From Carex sylvatica (Eukaryota; Streptophyta; Magnoliopsida; Poales; Cyperaceae), in assembly GCA_964058845.1 (NCBI GenBank), contig CAXKVR010000089.1:1-64000 (forward strand): a stretch of 64,000 nucleotides of DNA, in the 5' to 3' direction. Position 1 is the first letter of the stretch, and every line of letters begins with the position of its first letter. The notes under the pieces are model-generated. The model ran no database searches. It saw nothing but the letters and a program-made list of their open reading frames with translations, and had not been told where the DNA came from. A program made the translations under genes and the position numbers. This document shows, piece by piece, positions 16,794-29,029 of this stretch.

Positions 16794-19700
16794 ACCCCCC
16801 CACCCTCCTTTATATAATGCTTCTTTCTTGCTCTCTCTTTTTATTTTTGTTTTTTAAACTAGATTTTTTTATTTTTTATATATTTTGTGTTTATAGATTG
16901 AAGAATTCACAGATCGAGCAGATGAATTGGAGAAGGAGATGAATCAATCGATTTCAATGCAATTACCAAAAGATGGTGGTCTTCTTTGCAAACACAAGGA
17001 ACAAAATGACATTCCCCATTTCGCCCATGGTCTTTGCAAGAAATGCTTTGAAAAGGTGCTTGCATTTAATCCTTAATATAACAAGATAAAAGCCACTTAC
17101 AAACACAGAGAACTGCCTAAAGTGGACACTTGTTTGCTTGGACAATATGAATTTGCACAAAACACTGACAATTTAAATGAGTGAGGCTATGGTATTATGC
17201 ATAGTGCGGATTTGGTCCGTACTATGGATCAATATCTTCGCTTTCAAATTTCAAATATTTGATCTGAACTGTTCAACACGATCAACACGATCTCTGTATG
17301 AAAATGTACTTACTAAATTTTAGAATGTTTAGATCAAGTGATTTTCTGCCTATCTAAAAAAATAGTAAAAAAATTGTAAAATATGTAAAATTTGATCTAC
17401 AAGTACATTTTCATATGGAGATCTTGTTGAACGGTTCAGATTGATTGTTTGGACCTTGAAAACAGAGATATTGATCCATAGTACAGACCAATCTGCGCTA
17501 TGCATAGTACCATAGCCTCACTCATGTTAAATTACACTCTTCCACATGCATGATTACATAAATTACAACCGTTTTGTTTGACGATTACAAGTAGTTAACC
17601 CTAATTTATGATTTTCTTTCTGACAGTTCATGAAACTATCGGGAGGGGTAGATGGCGGTGCAGAGCCGCCGGCCTTTCAACGGGCCGAGATGAAACGGAA
17701 AAAAGCTGAGGCCACGATCGAAGAATCCTCTTCAAACTTTTCTCTCTTTGATGAAGAGAGCGGGCCCACTGTGCAAGTAAGACCTTGTTGTGTCATGGTT
17801 TATCCAATGGTTAATGGGTCAGTTTTTGGGTCGGTCCCACTCATTTGTCTTAAAACAAAAGGATGGATTAGAAAATTAGTTAATTATTTTTCACTAAGAA
17901 AGCAACAGAGGTAAAAAGTGAGAAGGTTTTTTTAATGCTTGCTCAATACCAATCAAATTTGAAAGTTTCTTTAGTTTTGAACCTGTAAATTTTGCCACCC
18001 CTTGATTTAGGGTTTAAGCATCAGTTTTATGGGTATGGTAGTTGGTCTCTTCCGTAATTTTATTTTTTTATTTTTTTGTGTATTGTTTTATAGGAGAAAA
18101 ACACGGATGGAGGCTTTTCTCCAGATGAGCTACAAGAGGAGACACAAGCATCTGGAGTTACTGATAAAGAAGGTAATCTGGAATTCTTACATTAGCTAGA
18201 ATTAGTTTTTTTTTAGGCTATGGTACTATGCATAGCGCATATTAGTCAGTACTATGGATCAATATCTCTCTTTTCAAAGTCGAATCAATCGATCTAAACT
18301 GTTCAACTCAATCTCCGTATGAAAATGTACTTGTAATTTAAATTTTACATTTTTTAGGATTTTTTTACTATTTTTTAGATAGGTCAAAATTAGTGATTTT
18401 CTGCCTATTTAAAAAATAGTATAAAAAATTCTAAAAAATGTAAATTTTAGTCTGGAAATATGGAAATCATGTTGAACATTCAGATCAACTATCTGGACTT
18501 TCAAAACGAAAAATGATCCGTAGTACAGACCAATCTGCGCTATACATAGTACCATAATCTGCAGCAATGATGTTTTTTGGCATGTACCTATAAGAAAATG
18601 GAAATGATTAATATCTCATTTTACTTTAATTTTATTTGAAGGCCTTGAATCTGATGTGTTACCAGATGATGAGGTTGTTAAAGAGGATGATGAACCCGAG
18701 ACCCTTTCTGATATTGACGATGCCGAGGTAATTAAAATCCTCTCTCTCTCTCTAACTAGTTTATGTCTCTTATAAATTTTTAGTGGCTTGGTCTCTCTCT
18801 CACTCTTTAGGTGAATGAGTACCTACTACACGACGAAGAGGAGAAACGCTTCAAAAAAATAATTTGGGAAGAAATGAACAAAGAATATCTTGAGGTTATT
18901 ATTTGACTACAACTAAATGCCTTCATATTTGTTGCTGGTGTTTGAGGTGTATCTATTTATAATATGTTAAATTAATAGGAATTGGCATTAAAGGAAGCTG
19001 CAAAAAAGGAGGCCGAGGAGAGAGAACCTCGAAAGGTATTCGCTGTTTTTCTGAATAATCATGTTTTTCTATGCAAAAAATAAAAAAATAAAAAAATAAA
19101 AAATCTTTTACATGAAAGTACCTCAAGCTCAAAATAAACACTCAAGAGTCAGTAATTATATAGTCAGTGATTTTTAATATTTTCAATTTAGGATGTATAA
19201 GCATAAATTTTATTTTTCTAATTGTAGGTTAGAAAGAGGAAACCTGAAGAAGACGATACAGGTCCGGCCAAGACTCCTTTTGAGGCGACGTGTAATGTGC
19301 TCAAGAAAAAGGTACTATTTACCTTTATCTGGATAAAAATATCTTTCTTGTTCTTTTAAATGTTTTTGAATTAGTTTTTCTTTCCAAATGTCTAGTAGAG
19401 TTACTATTTTTATACACTTTTTTAATTTTCAGGGCCTTGCATCAAAAGTTAATCTGGATGCAATAGGAAGTTTGTACGATGTAAGTTATTACAAATATGA
19501 AATTTCTTGTGATTCCATATGAGAGACAGTTCCCCTGATTTTAACTGAATTTTCACCAAATCAAAGTATCGGCCAAATCAAAACTAATAACTATTTTCTA
19601 TTGCTATACTGGTACTGGACTCAACCATTGTGGTACGATGTCAGTTCAGTACCAAGACTGGTTCTTTTGAATTTCGTTTACTCGGTTGATGGAAAAAAAG

Positions 19701-19951
19701 AAGATTACTCGGAATCAGTATTGAATCTCAGTTATTTTTAGTTTCAAAACTAATAACTGATAAGCTTTTTTTATTTTTTAATCTAATCAGTTGGTTGCTA
19801 TTTTAATTGAAAATAGATGGACGATACAACGTTTGAGAAAGAGGAAGCGGAAACAGAGGAGAAAACATTCAATAAATTTGCCGAGTTTGAAGAAAATGCC
19901 GAAAATGGACTTGATGAGTTTGATTTTGTCGATGAATTTGTTTTTGATTAG
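13100..19951 (+). CDS. BRF1: Transcription factor IIIB subunit BRF1
   Basis: TFIIB-related factor that joins TBP in TFIIIB and recruits RNA polymerase III to tRNA and 5S genes. Exons: 13100-13164, 13328-13409, 13742-13817, 13913-13998, 14379-14455, 15199-15255, 15352-15464, 15817-15896, 16494-16580, 16675-16755, 16897-17055, 17627-17776, 18094-18172, 18642-18727, 18811-18894, 18979-19035, 19228-19311, 19433-19480, 19817-19951. All phases fit, giving 561 aa. The zinc ribbon has CSHCG at the N-terminus and CCGMCG near residue 23. Two cyclin-like repeats follow (about 75-165, with FTRGRRTTHVAAACLYIACR, and about 186-270, with TGRKPSGLCGAALYIAA). The Brf1 TBP-binding block (about 405-475) has NEYLLHDEEEKRFKKIIW. 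The C-terminus is acidic (DEFDFVDEF). The intron after 15896 starts with GC. Introns 5, 11 and 13 hold MITEs and intron 8 a further TIR element. Length is normal for plant BRF1 and no break is seen. Confidence 0.95.
14581..14735. mobile_element. Half copy of the GTGAGGCTATGG MITE family (BRF1 intron 5)
   Basis: Matches the left half of the complete copy at 17178-17525 (TGGTCCATACTATGGATCAA, then GATCTGAACTGTTCAA and ACATTTTTTAGAATTTTTT). It stops at about 14735, where repetitive ACCAG-rich sequence begins (14740-15020). Confidence 0.7.
14740..15020. other. ACCAG-rich simple-like sequence in BRF1 intron 5
   Basis: Irregular reiteration of ACCAGxAAAC and AGATCAGTACC motifs. It is not a precise tandem array and has no coding meaning that I can see. 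Confidence 0.4.
16018..16402. mobile_element. TIR element in BRF1 intron 8
   Basis: The left end GGCCTGTTCGGC and the right end GCCGAACATGCCC are inverted, about 385 bp apart, with further pairing just inside (AGAATAG..CTATT). The ends resemble hAT-type non-autonomous elements; I could not fix a target duplication. Confidence 0.55.
16761..16793 (+). repeat. 33-base poly-C run beside a splice donor
   Basis: An uninterrupted C33 starts 6 bases after the exon ending at 16755, followed by A and more C. It occupies about a quarter of the 141-bp intron 10. The template strand is G33. Confidence 0.95.
17178..17525. mobile_element. Complete GTGAGGCTATGG-family MITE (BRF1 intron 11)
   Basis: Foldback of about 348 bp. 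The left end TGAGTGAGGCTATGG and right end CCATAGCCTCACTCA are exact inverses. The arms contain CCGTACTATGGATCAATATC and its inverse, and the centre is A/T-rich. Confidence 0.85.
18213..18558. mobile_element. GTGAGGCTATGG-family MITE (BRF1 intron 13)
   Basis: Left GGCTATGGTACTATGCATAG and right CTATACATAGTACCATAATC are imperfect inverses, with the same interior as the copy at 17178. More diverged at its outer ends. Confidence 0.8.
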
Positions 19952-20609
19952 CGTTTCTTTCCTACGATGGTTTTAGTGTATGATTATATTCATTATTATT
20001 TATTACTTAGAAATTGGTATTTAAGTTTTTAGTTTTGTTTGGATAGTTGAATAATTAGTTCTAAGTAGTTGGACCCTTGGTAGTATGTCTGCATGAACTG
20101 CATGCAAATGTTGTAAAAGATGTCTGTAACTTTGTATCTATTTATTTACAAGTTGTAAAAGATATTTATTTACAAGTTTCCTCAAACTAAGAAATTTCTA
20201 ATTGCTTCTTTGGGGATGCTCTGAATTTACTTGTTATTCAATGGAAATATGCAGTTAGATTGTGGAGATTTATACATATGAAGTTAATTAATCAGAAAAT
20301 TTGTGTTTGTTTAATTTTAGAAGGATAATAGTTTGGTCACTAGATCAAAATTTTGATTCTGGCACGATTGTTTATCTTTGCAATAATTTGGAGCAATCAA
20401 ATGACATATGCTAACTGATGTCGTTCTTTCCTTATGAATGTACTAAAATTAGGCCCAAGTCCGGCCCAATAGATTTTGATGCAGAGAGACATGTAGACTA
20501 GACATACTAGGCCCAGAAAGATTCCACTGTGCTAGGCCCAAACAACTAACTACTATCACCTAAGGCCGAAAAATCATTTCAGTTCAAGGGTAAAATTTAA
20601 AACAAGCTA
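19952..20609. other. BRF1 3' region and intergenic DNA
   Basis: Contains the presumed BRF1 3'UTR. I see no defined terminator and no gene. The distance to the next ATG is only about 1.35 kb. Confidence 0.5.
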
Positions 20610-21059
20610 TTTTGGCTTAATACAACGCACGGACTAGAGAATCAAAACACCGCTGCATATGGTTCGTGTGCTGCATGAAGCCAAAATTACTCTGTTAAAT
20701 TATTTATCCCACTTCAGTAAATCAATTGAGTTCGGGGGTTAAATGGTTTAACAGAGTAGTTTTGGCTAGGGTGTTCATAGGGTCCGGTTTAATCGATTTT
20801 AAACCGAACCGATTTAGATTGGACTAAACGGTTCAGTTTAATTCGGTTCGGATTTTTTCAGTTTATTAGTTTAATTTGATTGGTTCGGTTTTATTTTTAA
20901 AAACCGATTGAAACTTTGGTTTGATGATTTTTATTCGGTTTTAATCGAACCGAACCGATGAACACCCTAGTTTTGGCTTCATGCAGCGCACGGACTATAG
21001 AATCAAAACAGCGCTGTTATGGTTCTGTGCTGCATGAAGCCAAACTTACTCTGTTAAAA
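20610..21059. repeat. Two copies of a 90-bp foldback flanking other elements
   Basis: 20610-20700 and 20971-21059 are direct repeats (GCACGGACTA, AATCAAAACA, CTGCATGAAGCC, ACTCTGTTAAA). Each is itself a small hairpin (TTTTGGCTTCATGCAGC with GCTGCATGAAGCCAAA). A third inverted arm (TTTAACAGAGTAGTTTTGGC, 20747-20766) shows an imbricated structure just upstream of the ASHH3-like gene. Confidence 0.65.
20768..20968. mobile_element. 201-bp TIR element with a 10-bp target duplication
   Basis: It starts AGGGTGTTCAT and ends ATGAACACCCT. AGTTTTGGCT is present on both sides (20758-20767 and 20969-20978), a perfect duplication. The interior is rich in CGGTTCGGTTT and its inverse. A 9-10 bp duplication fits a Mutator-like non-autonomous element. 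Confidence 0.8.
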
Positions 21060-21303
21060 GCTTACCCCAGTTCAGTTCAAAGTCGCTGCCTTCCCTCACT
21101 TCCTCACTTCCTTTCCCTCTCCCCTCACCACTCACCAGTCACCACCTTCAACCGCCGCCGAGCTCCGGCATACTCCGGCGGGGATCCCTTCCCTCTCTCT
21201 GGTTAACATCTCAAATCTCTCAAAACCCATAACCTCATCAACTCTTCCACTAAAAACCTAGGTGTGTCCAGCCCCACTTTTTGCTCCTCACCAAGTCTCA
21301 GCC

Positions 21304-24300
21304 ATGCTCGATTCAGTCAGCATTGAAGCCTCCTCTCCTCTACCTCCAATCACTAAGGTCTCTCTCTCTCTCTCTTTCAAGAATTTTACCAGTTCAATTA
21401 AGGTTGGTTTTTAATATCATAGCATATTGTTTTATCACTGAACTATTTTATCCAAACCTCAGAGGAAATTATTATGTAGTTGAATTACAACTGTTTTCTC
21501 TATGGTAGAAACTAACTTACTGGTACCAATGGTTTGGTTCCTTTGAAAACTAACTACTGGTACCAGTGAACTATCTTATCCGAACCTTAATAGGAAATTA
21601 TTATGTAGTTGAATTACAATTATTTTCTCTATGGTAGAAACTAACTAACTGGTACTAGTGGTTTGGTACCTTTGAAAACTAACTAGTGGTACCAGTGAAT
21701 TATTTTGTTCAAACCTCAAGAGGAAATTATTATGTAATTGAATTACAACTATGTTCTCTATGGTAGAAACTAACTAACTGGTACTAGTGAGTTGTTTGGT
21801 ACCTTTGAAAACAATTATGGTTTCGTAATGAAATCAGTAGGTTTTCCCCACTTTTATCAAAAAAATTACAACTATTCTATTCTTCAATTAGTATAATTTC
21901 AAGATATTTTCTGACTCAATTTTAACTGGTACCAGTGGTTTGGTACCTTTGAAACAATTATGATTTCATAATGAAATCGATGGGTTTTCTTTTATGAAAA
22001 AAAAAAATACAACTATTCTATTCTTCAATTAGTATAATTTCTAGATATTTTATGACTCAATTTTATGGTTACCTCACTCAATTTTGTTTTTGTACACATC
22101 TGCAGAAAGATGAAGGTACGATTGCGATTGTATTCGAAGAACTTACAAGGGGGCTTTCACAAATTGAAGAGCAAATTGAGTTTTCTCTTCCTGATGATTT
22201 TTTTAGAGGAGACGAGAGCTATATTGCCATTAAGCGCAGTATCCTTTTATTATTGTTCAAAGGGAATTTTTAAAAATTATTTTCTTTTAGTGTACCTTAA
22301 AAGTTGTAGATACCGTATTGTCCATTTTTGAACCTATGACTACAAAACAAAATTGGTTGATTTTAGTACCAGCCCTGTTATCTCTGGTACTGTATGCCAG
22401 CATGTACCATATGAGGTATTAAGTGCTACGGGTGAGGCTATGGTACTATGCATAGCTCATATTGGTCCGTTGAAAAAGTTCAAACAATTGATTTGAACCA
22501 TTCTATCAAATTTTACATTTTTTTTCTTATTTTTTTAAATAGGTAGAAAATCACATGATGTAAAGATTTTAGAACATTCAAAAGTAGTGATTTTCTACCT
22601 ATCTACAAAAATTTAATAAAATTCCAAAATATATAAAATTTAGTTTGCAAGTAAATCGTTTTGCACGGTTCAGATAGACTATTTGGACATTCAAAATGAA
22701 AATATTAACGTGTAGTACGGACCAATCTATGCTATGCATAGTACCATAACCTCACTTAAGTGCTACTGTGGTTTTGTTTAATTTTCATTTTTACTTTTAG
22801 TTTATGTTCTTTTACTTTTCTTGGGACCATGCTATATTATTATTTTTTTTCTAATTTTGTATAGAACTTAAATTGGTCCATCATCCTTGATATATGAAAA
22901 GATATTTATTTTAATAAAAAGCGACCTGAAGACGATGGTATCTTTTGCGCATGTGAACCTTTGAATGGATCTACTACCCTTTGTGACGGGGATTGTCATT
23001 GCACGTAAGCTTTCCTCTAGTAGTTTTTTTATCTTCTTTTTTTCCCTTTTGTGATTTATTTGATTAGCAGAGCAAGAAAAGTTGCATGATTTGATATTGA
23101 GTGAGGCTATGGTACTATGCATAGCGCGGATTGGTCTGTACTATGGATCAATATCTTTGTTTAAGTTCAAATAGTCAATCTTAACCGTTCAATATGATCT
23201 CCATATGAAAATGTACTTGCAAACTAAATTTTAAATTTTGTAGATTTGTTTTACTATTTTTTTAGTTATGAATGGTCTAGAATTTTTGGATCAAGTGATG
23301 TTTTACCTATCTAAAAAAATGGTTAAAATATTGTAAAAAATGTAAAATTTGATCTCGAAATACATTTTCATATGAAGATTATGTTAAATGGATCAGATTG
23401 AATGTTTGGGCTTTGAAAACGAAGATACTGATCCATAGTCGGACCAATCCGTGCTATGCATAGTACCATAGCCTCACTCTTCATTAAATAGGATTGCATG
23501 ATGTTCTCCCTGCTTGTTTTTCTATTTTTCTTATTTCATCTTGTTTAATGGGTGTGTAAACTAGTAACCCTGATTGTACTGGTAGTATGGGAGTCTGATA
23601 CTGGTAGAAAGTGCCACCTTTACAAAATGTATTGAAGCAAAAAATAGGTTTACAAACCACATATTCATTTTATTGAGAAGTTCTATCTTTTTTTTTTTCT
23701 TAACTATTTAATTTTTAATTGATAGGATGTTGTTCTCTTGTTGCTCTGGCAATTGTAAGTGCAGTAGCACTTGTGCTAATAAACCCTTTCAGCTCAGACC
23801 TGTTAAGAAATTGAAAGTTGTCAAGGTACTCTCTCTCTCTCTCTCATTCTCTCTCTCATCTTTGTGAGAAAGATAATATTTGTTATATGTATTTTCTCTT
23901 TCCAGACAGAGAAATGTGGGTTTGGATTAGTATCAGAAGAGGATATAAAGCAAGGTGAATTTGTTATAGAATATGTGGGAGAAGGTATGTTTTTTCCCTT
24001 CAGTTAAAAAAATAAAATAAAAGGTAGGGGCTGAATTGAACAAGTCAAGTTTTCATGTCCGTTCCAAATTTCCCTAAAGACTTATTTATGCAACATTAAC
24101 TGACATGGGTCACTATCACATATATTTTTGTAGAAGCGATAAAAAAAATAGTATTATATGATTGCTACAGTTAAATTTGTTGCTTCACTTGATAATTTGC
24201 TTTGACTGAGTAGGTTTATTTATAAATTAGGGGGGATTTCACTCCTTAAAAACTTTAAATTACATATTTCCCCATCTAAAATTCATAATAATATATTTTC

Positions 24301-26728
24301 CCTCAAAAACTGACCAATCACAATACTGAATTATACTAAAAACATGCTAAATATTTTTTATTTTTTAATAAAGGGTAAAATGGGTACTTCATAAATTTAA
24401 AATGAGTTTTACTAGAAATTTAACAAAATGGGTAAATTTGTGAGTTTTTGAAATTTCAAAGGGTAAATATGATATTATGAATTTTATAGTTGGGAGGGGA
24501 TACGTAATTTTGAAGTTTTTGAGGGGTATACATGAAATTGCCCAATAAATTAAGGATTATTGAAAGTTTTTGTTACTTATCGTGCAAATATTAAGAGTGT
24601 ACAGAGGTGGTGATGTGTTTATTTTTTGTGAACAGTTATCGATGACAAAACATGTGAAGAGAGGTTATGGAAAATGAAGAGAAGAGGCGCCTCAAATTTT
24701 TACCTCTGTGAGGTGAATAGCAACATGGTAATTGATGCAACATATAAGGGGAATAAATCTCGTTTTATCAACCATAGCTGCGATCCAAATACAGAAATGC
24801 AGAAATGGTACATTTATCTCATCAGACAGTTTTCTTTATTTACCAGTGCTATATAAAATTATTACTTATCCTTTTTCTTAGGTAATTGCAAGTATTACCA
24901 GACTTTCTTTTGCTATTGTGCATTGCTTGTTCCAGTTTCTAGAGTAATGAAAATATGACTAATTTGTCACTAAACTTTAAACCCTACATTGAACCCAATA
25001 TTTAATATATTTTATGTTTAGGAAATAGAGCTCCTTAGACCGGGAATAATATTAATTATCATTTTTAACCTAACTACTGGTATCAGTTTCTTTTGATTTA
25101 GCTTGAGTTGTCCAGAATTACTTTAGAAATTTAAAAATTAAATCTTCAGGAAAGGGATTAATTGATCTTTTTCTTCGAAAAATATATAGAACCGCACCAA
25201 TGGTACGTGTTTTTCAGACCTTAAACCAATCAATCCCTTTCACAAATTTTGATTTTTAATTCTTAAATTTAAAAAAGAAAAAAGAAGACACTTTTAGCTT
25301 GCCTGTTATTGGCAGGAAACAGTTCATTCATTTATTATATGTATATTTTTGTTGTTGTAGGAGAGTAGAGGGGGAAACTAGAGTAGGCATTTTTGCCCTA
25401 CGTGACATAAAGAAAGGAGAAAACGTAACCTATGATTACATGTTTGTTATCTCGCCTCTTATAATTACCAATTAAAGAAATTTTGATTTGTCATATTCTA
25501 AAATGTGCAAAAAAAAAAAAATTCAGGTTTGTGCAATTTGGTGCTGATCAGGATTGTCACTGCGGTTCTCTCCATTGCAAAGAAAAGCTTGGCAGTATGG
25601 TTCCTTCATTTATTTTTTATTTAGATGAACTTATAACAATTCAATAAAATATGTTTTTACTTGCTAAATAATGATAAGTGCTGTCTTTTTTTTTTATTTG
25701 CTTTTACATAAAAGTTTCTATATTCATATAAAATGTTCTTTTAAAAGATGAAGATATAATATGCATTGACATAACATTTCTATAATCAGGAGGTGTAGAT
25801 TTAATGCTTCTTAAAAAAAATGCCGTGACCAAGGATTGTATACAATCTCTCGTACAAGTCTGGCGCCATAGCCATCAAATGTACATTTCTTTTCTTCGTC
25901 CTCCTATTTTTTTTTTATTCCTTATTTCCTTTCTATACATATTTTCTCTTACTTATTTCAGATGTTCTCTTACTTGATCCTTCCTTTTTTTTGTTCATAA
26001 TATGATTTTCTTAGGTGGGTAGAAGGATATATTTACAGTTATGATGACGAGAGACGCATGCATACTGTAAGTTATATATAGTATTATTTTATTTCTTTGT
26101 TTAGTGTTAGGAAGAATTGCAATGGTACAGTACCTGACTGGTACATTAGGTTGTTTTTAAAGGGTTTACATGTCAGAATTTGATTTCTAAGATAACTAAA
26201 CTAAAACAACTGGAGCAAATGTATCAGTAATATGTGATAAGAGTGAGGCTATGGTACTATGCATAGCGTAGATTGGTCTGTACTATGGATCAGTATCTTT
26301 GTTTTCAAAGTTCAAACAGTCGATCTGAACTATTCAACAACATGATCTCCATACGAAAATGTACTTGCAGACTAAATTTTTACATTTTTTACAAAAAATT
26401 TAGATAGGTAGAAAATCACTACATTTGAATGGTCTAGAATCTTTACATCAAGTAATTTGCTACATGTCTTAAAAAATAGTAAAAAAATTTTGAAAAATGT
26501 AAAAATTTGATCTACAAATGCATTTTCATATGGTGATTATGTTGAACGTTTAAATATGTGATATGTCAGCAATATGTGATAGCAGTACAAGTTTTTATGG
26601 GTATGATTAAATGAGATTGTAATCTACAAATGTGGCAGATTATGTATGGTGATGGAAGTCTAGAGGAATTAGATCTAGAATCCGAAATGTGGCATTTTTT
26701 GCCCCAAATAAAGAAATTCAGAAGATAA
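21304..26728 (+). CDS. ASHH3: Histone-lysine methyltransferase, ASHH3/ASHH4-like
   Basis: SET-domain protein of the ASH1-homologue group, a nuclear lysine methyltransferase. Exons: 21304-21357, 22106-22238, 22902-23004, 23726-23825, 23906-23984, 24636-24807, 25361-25441, 25527-25594, 25790-25880, 26015-26066, 26639-26728. Phases fit and give 340 aa. After a short N-terminus comes the family's IKRNIYF-KK-PEDDGIFC entry, the AWS cysteines (about 70-120, LCDGDCHCTMLFSCC), then SET with EYVGEVIDD, NFYLCE, the NHSC cofactor motif (about 202-205) and TYDYMFVQFGADQDCHC. Post-SET is CHCGSLHCKEKLG. The tail (about 280-335, WVEGYIYSYDDERRMHT, YGDGSLEELDL) matches a Tudor-like tail that I recall from ASHH3. 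The linker between post-SET and tail is short. Introns 2, 3 and 10 carry MITEs. The start codon is the first Met in frame and is less certain than the rest. Confidence 0.92.
22432..22755. mobile_element. GTGAGGCTATGG-family MITE (ASHH3 intron 2)
   Basis: GTGAGGCTATGGTACTATGC at the left end and its inverse, ending CATAACCTCAC, at the right end. Somewhat shortened on the left arm. Confidence 0.8.
23098..23480. mobile_element. GTGAGGCTATGG-family MITE (ASHH3 intron 3)
   Basis: Both ends complete (GAGTGAGGCTATGGTACT and AGTACCATAGCCTCACTC), with foldback arms containing CTGTACTATGGATCAATATC and its inverse. Confidence 0.85.
26243..26550. mobile_element. GTGAGGCTATGG-family MITE, 3' truncated (ASHH3 intron 10)
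   Basis: The left end is complete. The right arm reaches only the CATTTTCATATGG-GATTATGTTGAACG segment and lacks the terminal repeat; it ends about 90 bp before the last exon. Confidence 0.75.
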
Positions 26729-26772
26729 GGTATACATCTTGTCTCGTTATTACTAGTGCATTTGTTGGTTGA

Positions 26773-27128
26773 GTGAGGCTTATAGTAAATTTGCAAATTA
26801 CAGATCGACCTGTGCTATGGGTTCATATATCTATTTTCAAAGTTTAAAGAGTCGATCCGAACTATTAAGCATGATCTCCAAATAAAAATGTACTTGAAGA
26901 TCAAATTTTACATTTTTTAGAATTTTTTTTACTATTGTTTTATATAGGTAAAAAGTCACTAGTTCGGATGGTCCAGAATTAAAAAAAGAAGAAGTGATTT
27001 TCTACCTATCTAAAAAAAATATAATATTTGATCTCCAAGTACAATTTTATATGGAGATTATGTTAAGCGGTTCAGATCAATTATTTTGACTTTGAAAATG
27101 GAGATATTGATCCATAGTACAGACCAAT
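26773..27128. mobile_element. Diverged GTGAGGCTATGG-family MITE, downstream of ASHH3
   Basis: Starts GTGAGGCTTATAG about 45 bp after the stop codon and keeps the foldback core (GATCCGAACTATTAAGCATG, CCATAGTACAGACCAATT). The right terminal repeat is lost. It may supply part of the 3'UTR. Confidence 0.7.
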
Positions 27129-27129
27129 T

Positions 27130-28472
27130 GTATATATACGACTTTTATTGATATATCATAAAAGATTGCTTTGTAGTTAAATTTGTTGTTTTGTTTTACC
27201 ACTTTATGCAGAAATCTGCTGATGCTTATGCTGTTGTAATTTTGTTTTACCACTTTGTAGTGTTTTTTTATTTTTTTATTTTATGGAAACCTCTATTGGG
27301 CTGTATGATTTTTGCTTGAATAATGATCTTCAGGGAGTTTTGTACCTATTCTAGTGTTTGCTATGTTAAATAGTTTGCTAAAGCATGCTCCTTCAAAAAC
27401 ATATATTAGTAATTGAGTTGGAAACTTTTATTAGTGCAAAAAAAATTCCCATAATTTTTTTATCATTCATGGTATACCTTGTACCCATTCTTGCTTATGA
27501 ATATATGATTGTGGGTTTTTGTAAATTGATTCAAGTGATCTTGCATGACTAATTGAACAAAGCCTAAAGTACCAATCAATATGTTATTTATATCTTATAA
27601 TCTCTTACTGAAATATATGTAAACTTTAGGTTGTCATAGAACAATTTAAGCTACAAACTAGTAAGCGTTTTCCAATTAACCTTATCTTAGAGTTACAAAA
27701 ATTTTCCTTAAAATGGAGGAATCGATAGATTTAAATTAAATTCATTCAACTGTTATAAGATATTATATATTTCCCAAAATTTCTTGTATCTTAGTGTTGA
27801 GTTTTTGTCCAAAAGGCTTTAAACAAAGTCCCATCTAAAGTCGAGTCTAAATTGTTTGATTCGAATCAAATTTTGTGCTGACGGTTTGAATTCATAGGAC
27901 TATAAATTTGATAAGTTCTAAATATGTTTGCATGAAATCTAAGTCCAAATTGAACGGTTCAAGTCTGACTTTGCATAAAATTTGCGCAAAGTTCTTTGGA
28001 CAAAATTCAGTTCCTGTATATTTATGCTTCCTTTCTAGGGAGTCTAAAAGATGAATCTTTTAGGAACTAATTTTTACATTATTTTTTCTAATTTTGATTA
28101 TCTGTGAACTACAATACAAAAAAGTAATCTATTTTATATTTATGAATATGTACGAGAAAATAATTTATTTTAATCTTTTTGGATAAAAAATAAAATAAAA
28201 TGAATCTATTTTTGTTACTGCGCTTATTTAATAAAAAAAATATACATTCCTTTTTCTATAATTGGATGGCCTCCTCGTACTACATATATAATAAAAACTT
28301 AAGAAAGAAATAATTAATGCCGTTGATCAACTCACCTATAATTACAAGATTGCATTTGTAATGTTTTACCTCATTCTGCATGTGATATGAACTTGGATAT
28401 AATACCTATATGTTCATCACATTGTATATACTTTGTATACCAATATTTGCATGATATATATTATTGCTAGGA
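27130..28472. other. Intergenic AT-rich DNA, no gene seen
   Basis: No recognisable coding or repeat structure. Confidence 0.5.
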
Positions 28473-28875
28473 GTGAGGCTGTGGTACTAGACATAGTGCG
28501 GATTGATTTGTACTACAAATCAATATTTTTGTTTCAAATTTCTAACGGTCGATCCAAACCGTACTCAATATGATTTCTATATGAATATGTACTTGTAAAG
28601 CATATTTTATATTTTTTTAAAATTTTTTTTACTAACATTTTAGATGGGTAGAAAATAATTGTTTTTGAATGATTCAGAATTTTTAGATCAAGTGATTTCT
28701 ACCTATAAAAAAAATAGTAAAATAATTGTAAAGAATGTAAAATTTAGCTTACAAGTACATATTCACATGGAGACTATATTGAACGGTTCCAATCAACAAT
28801 TAGGACTTTCAAACTGAAAATTTGAGTCTGTAGCACAGTCCAATATGCGCTATGCATACTACCATAGCCTAGCTC
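28473..28875. mobile_element. GTGAGGCTATGG-family MITE, diverged
   Basis: GTGAGGCTGTGGTACTAGAC at the left and GCTATGCATACTACCATAGC at the right end, with the family's foldback core. About 400 bp, the rightmost copy of this subfamily. Confidence 0.75.
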
Positions 28876-29029
28876 TTTTGGTAGTGAACATTCTAAGGTT
28901 CAAGTTAGGTTCCATTCCATTGCTCTACAATATCATCAGTACAATTAAAAGAGGAACAAATTAAATTAATTAAACTGTTGTTAATTGTCAAAAGTGATGA
29001 CAATACATTGTTTTCCGTGCAAAAAGCCT

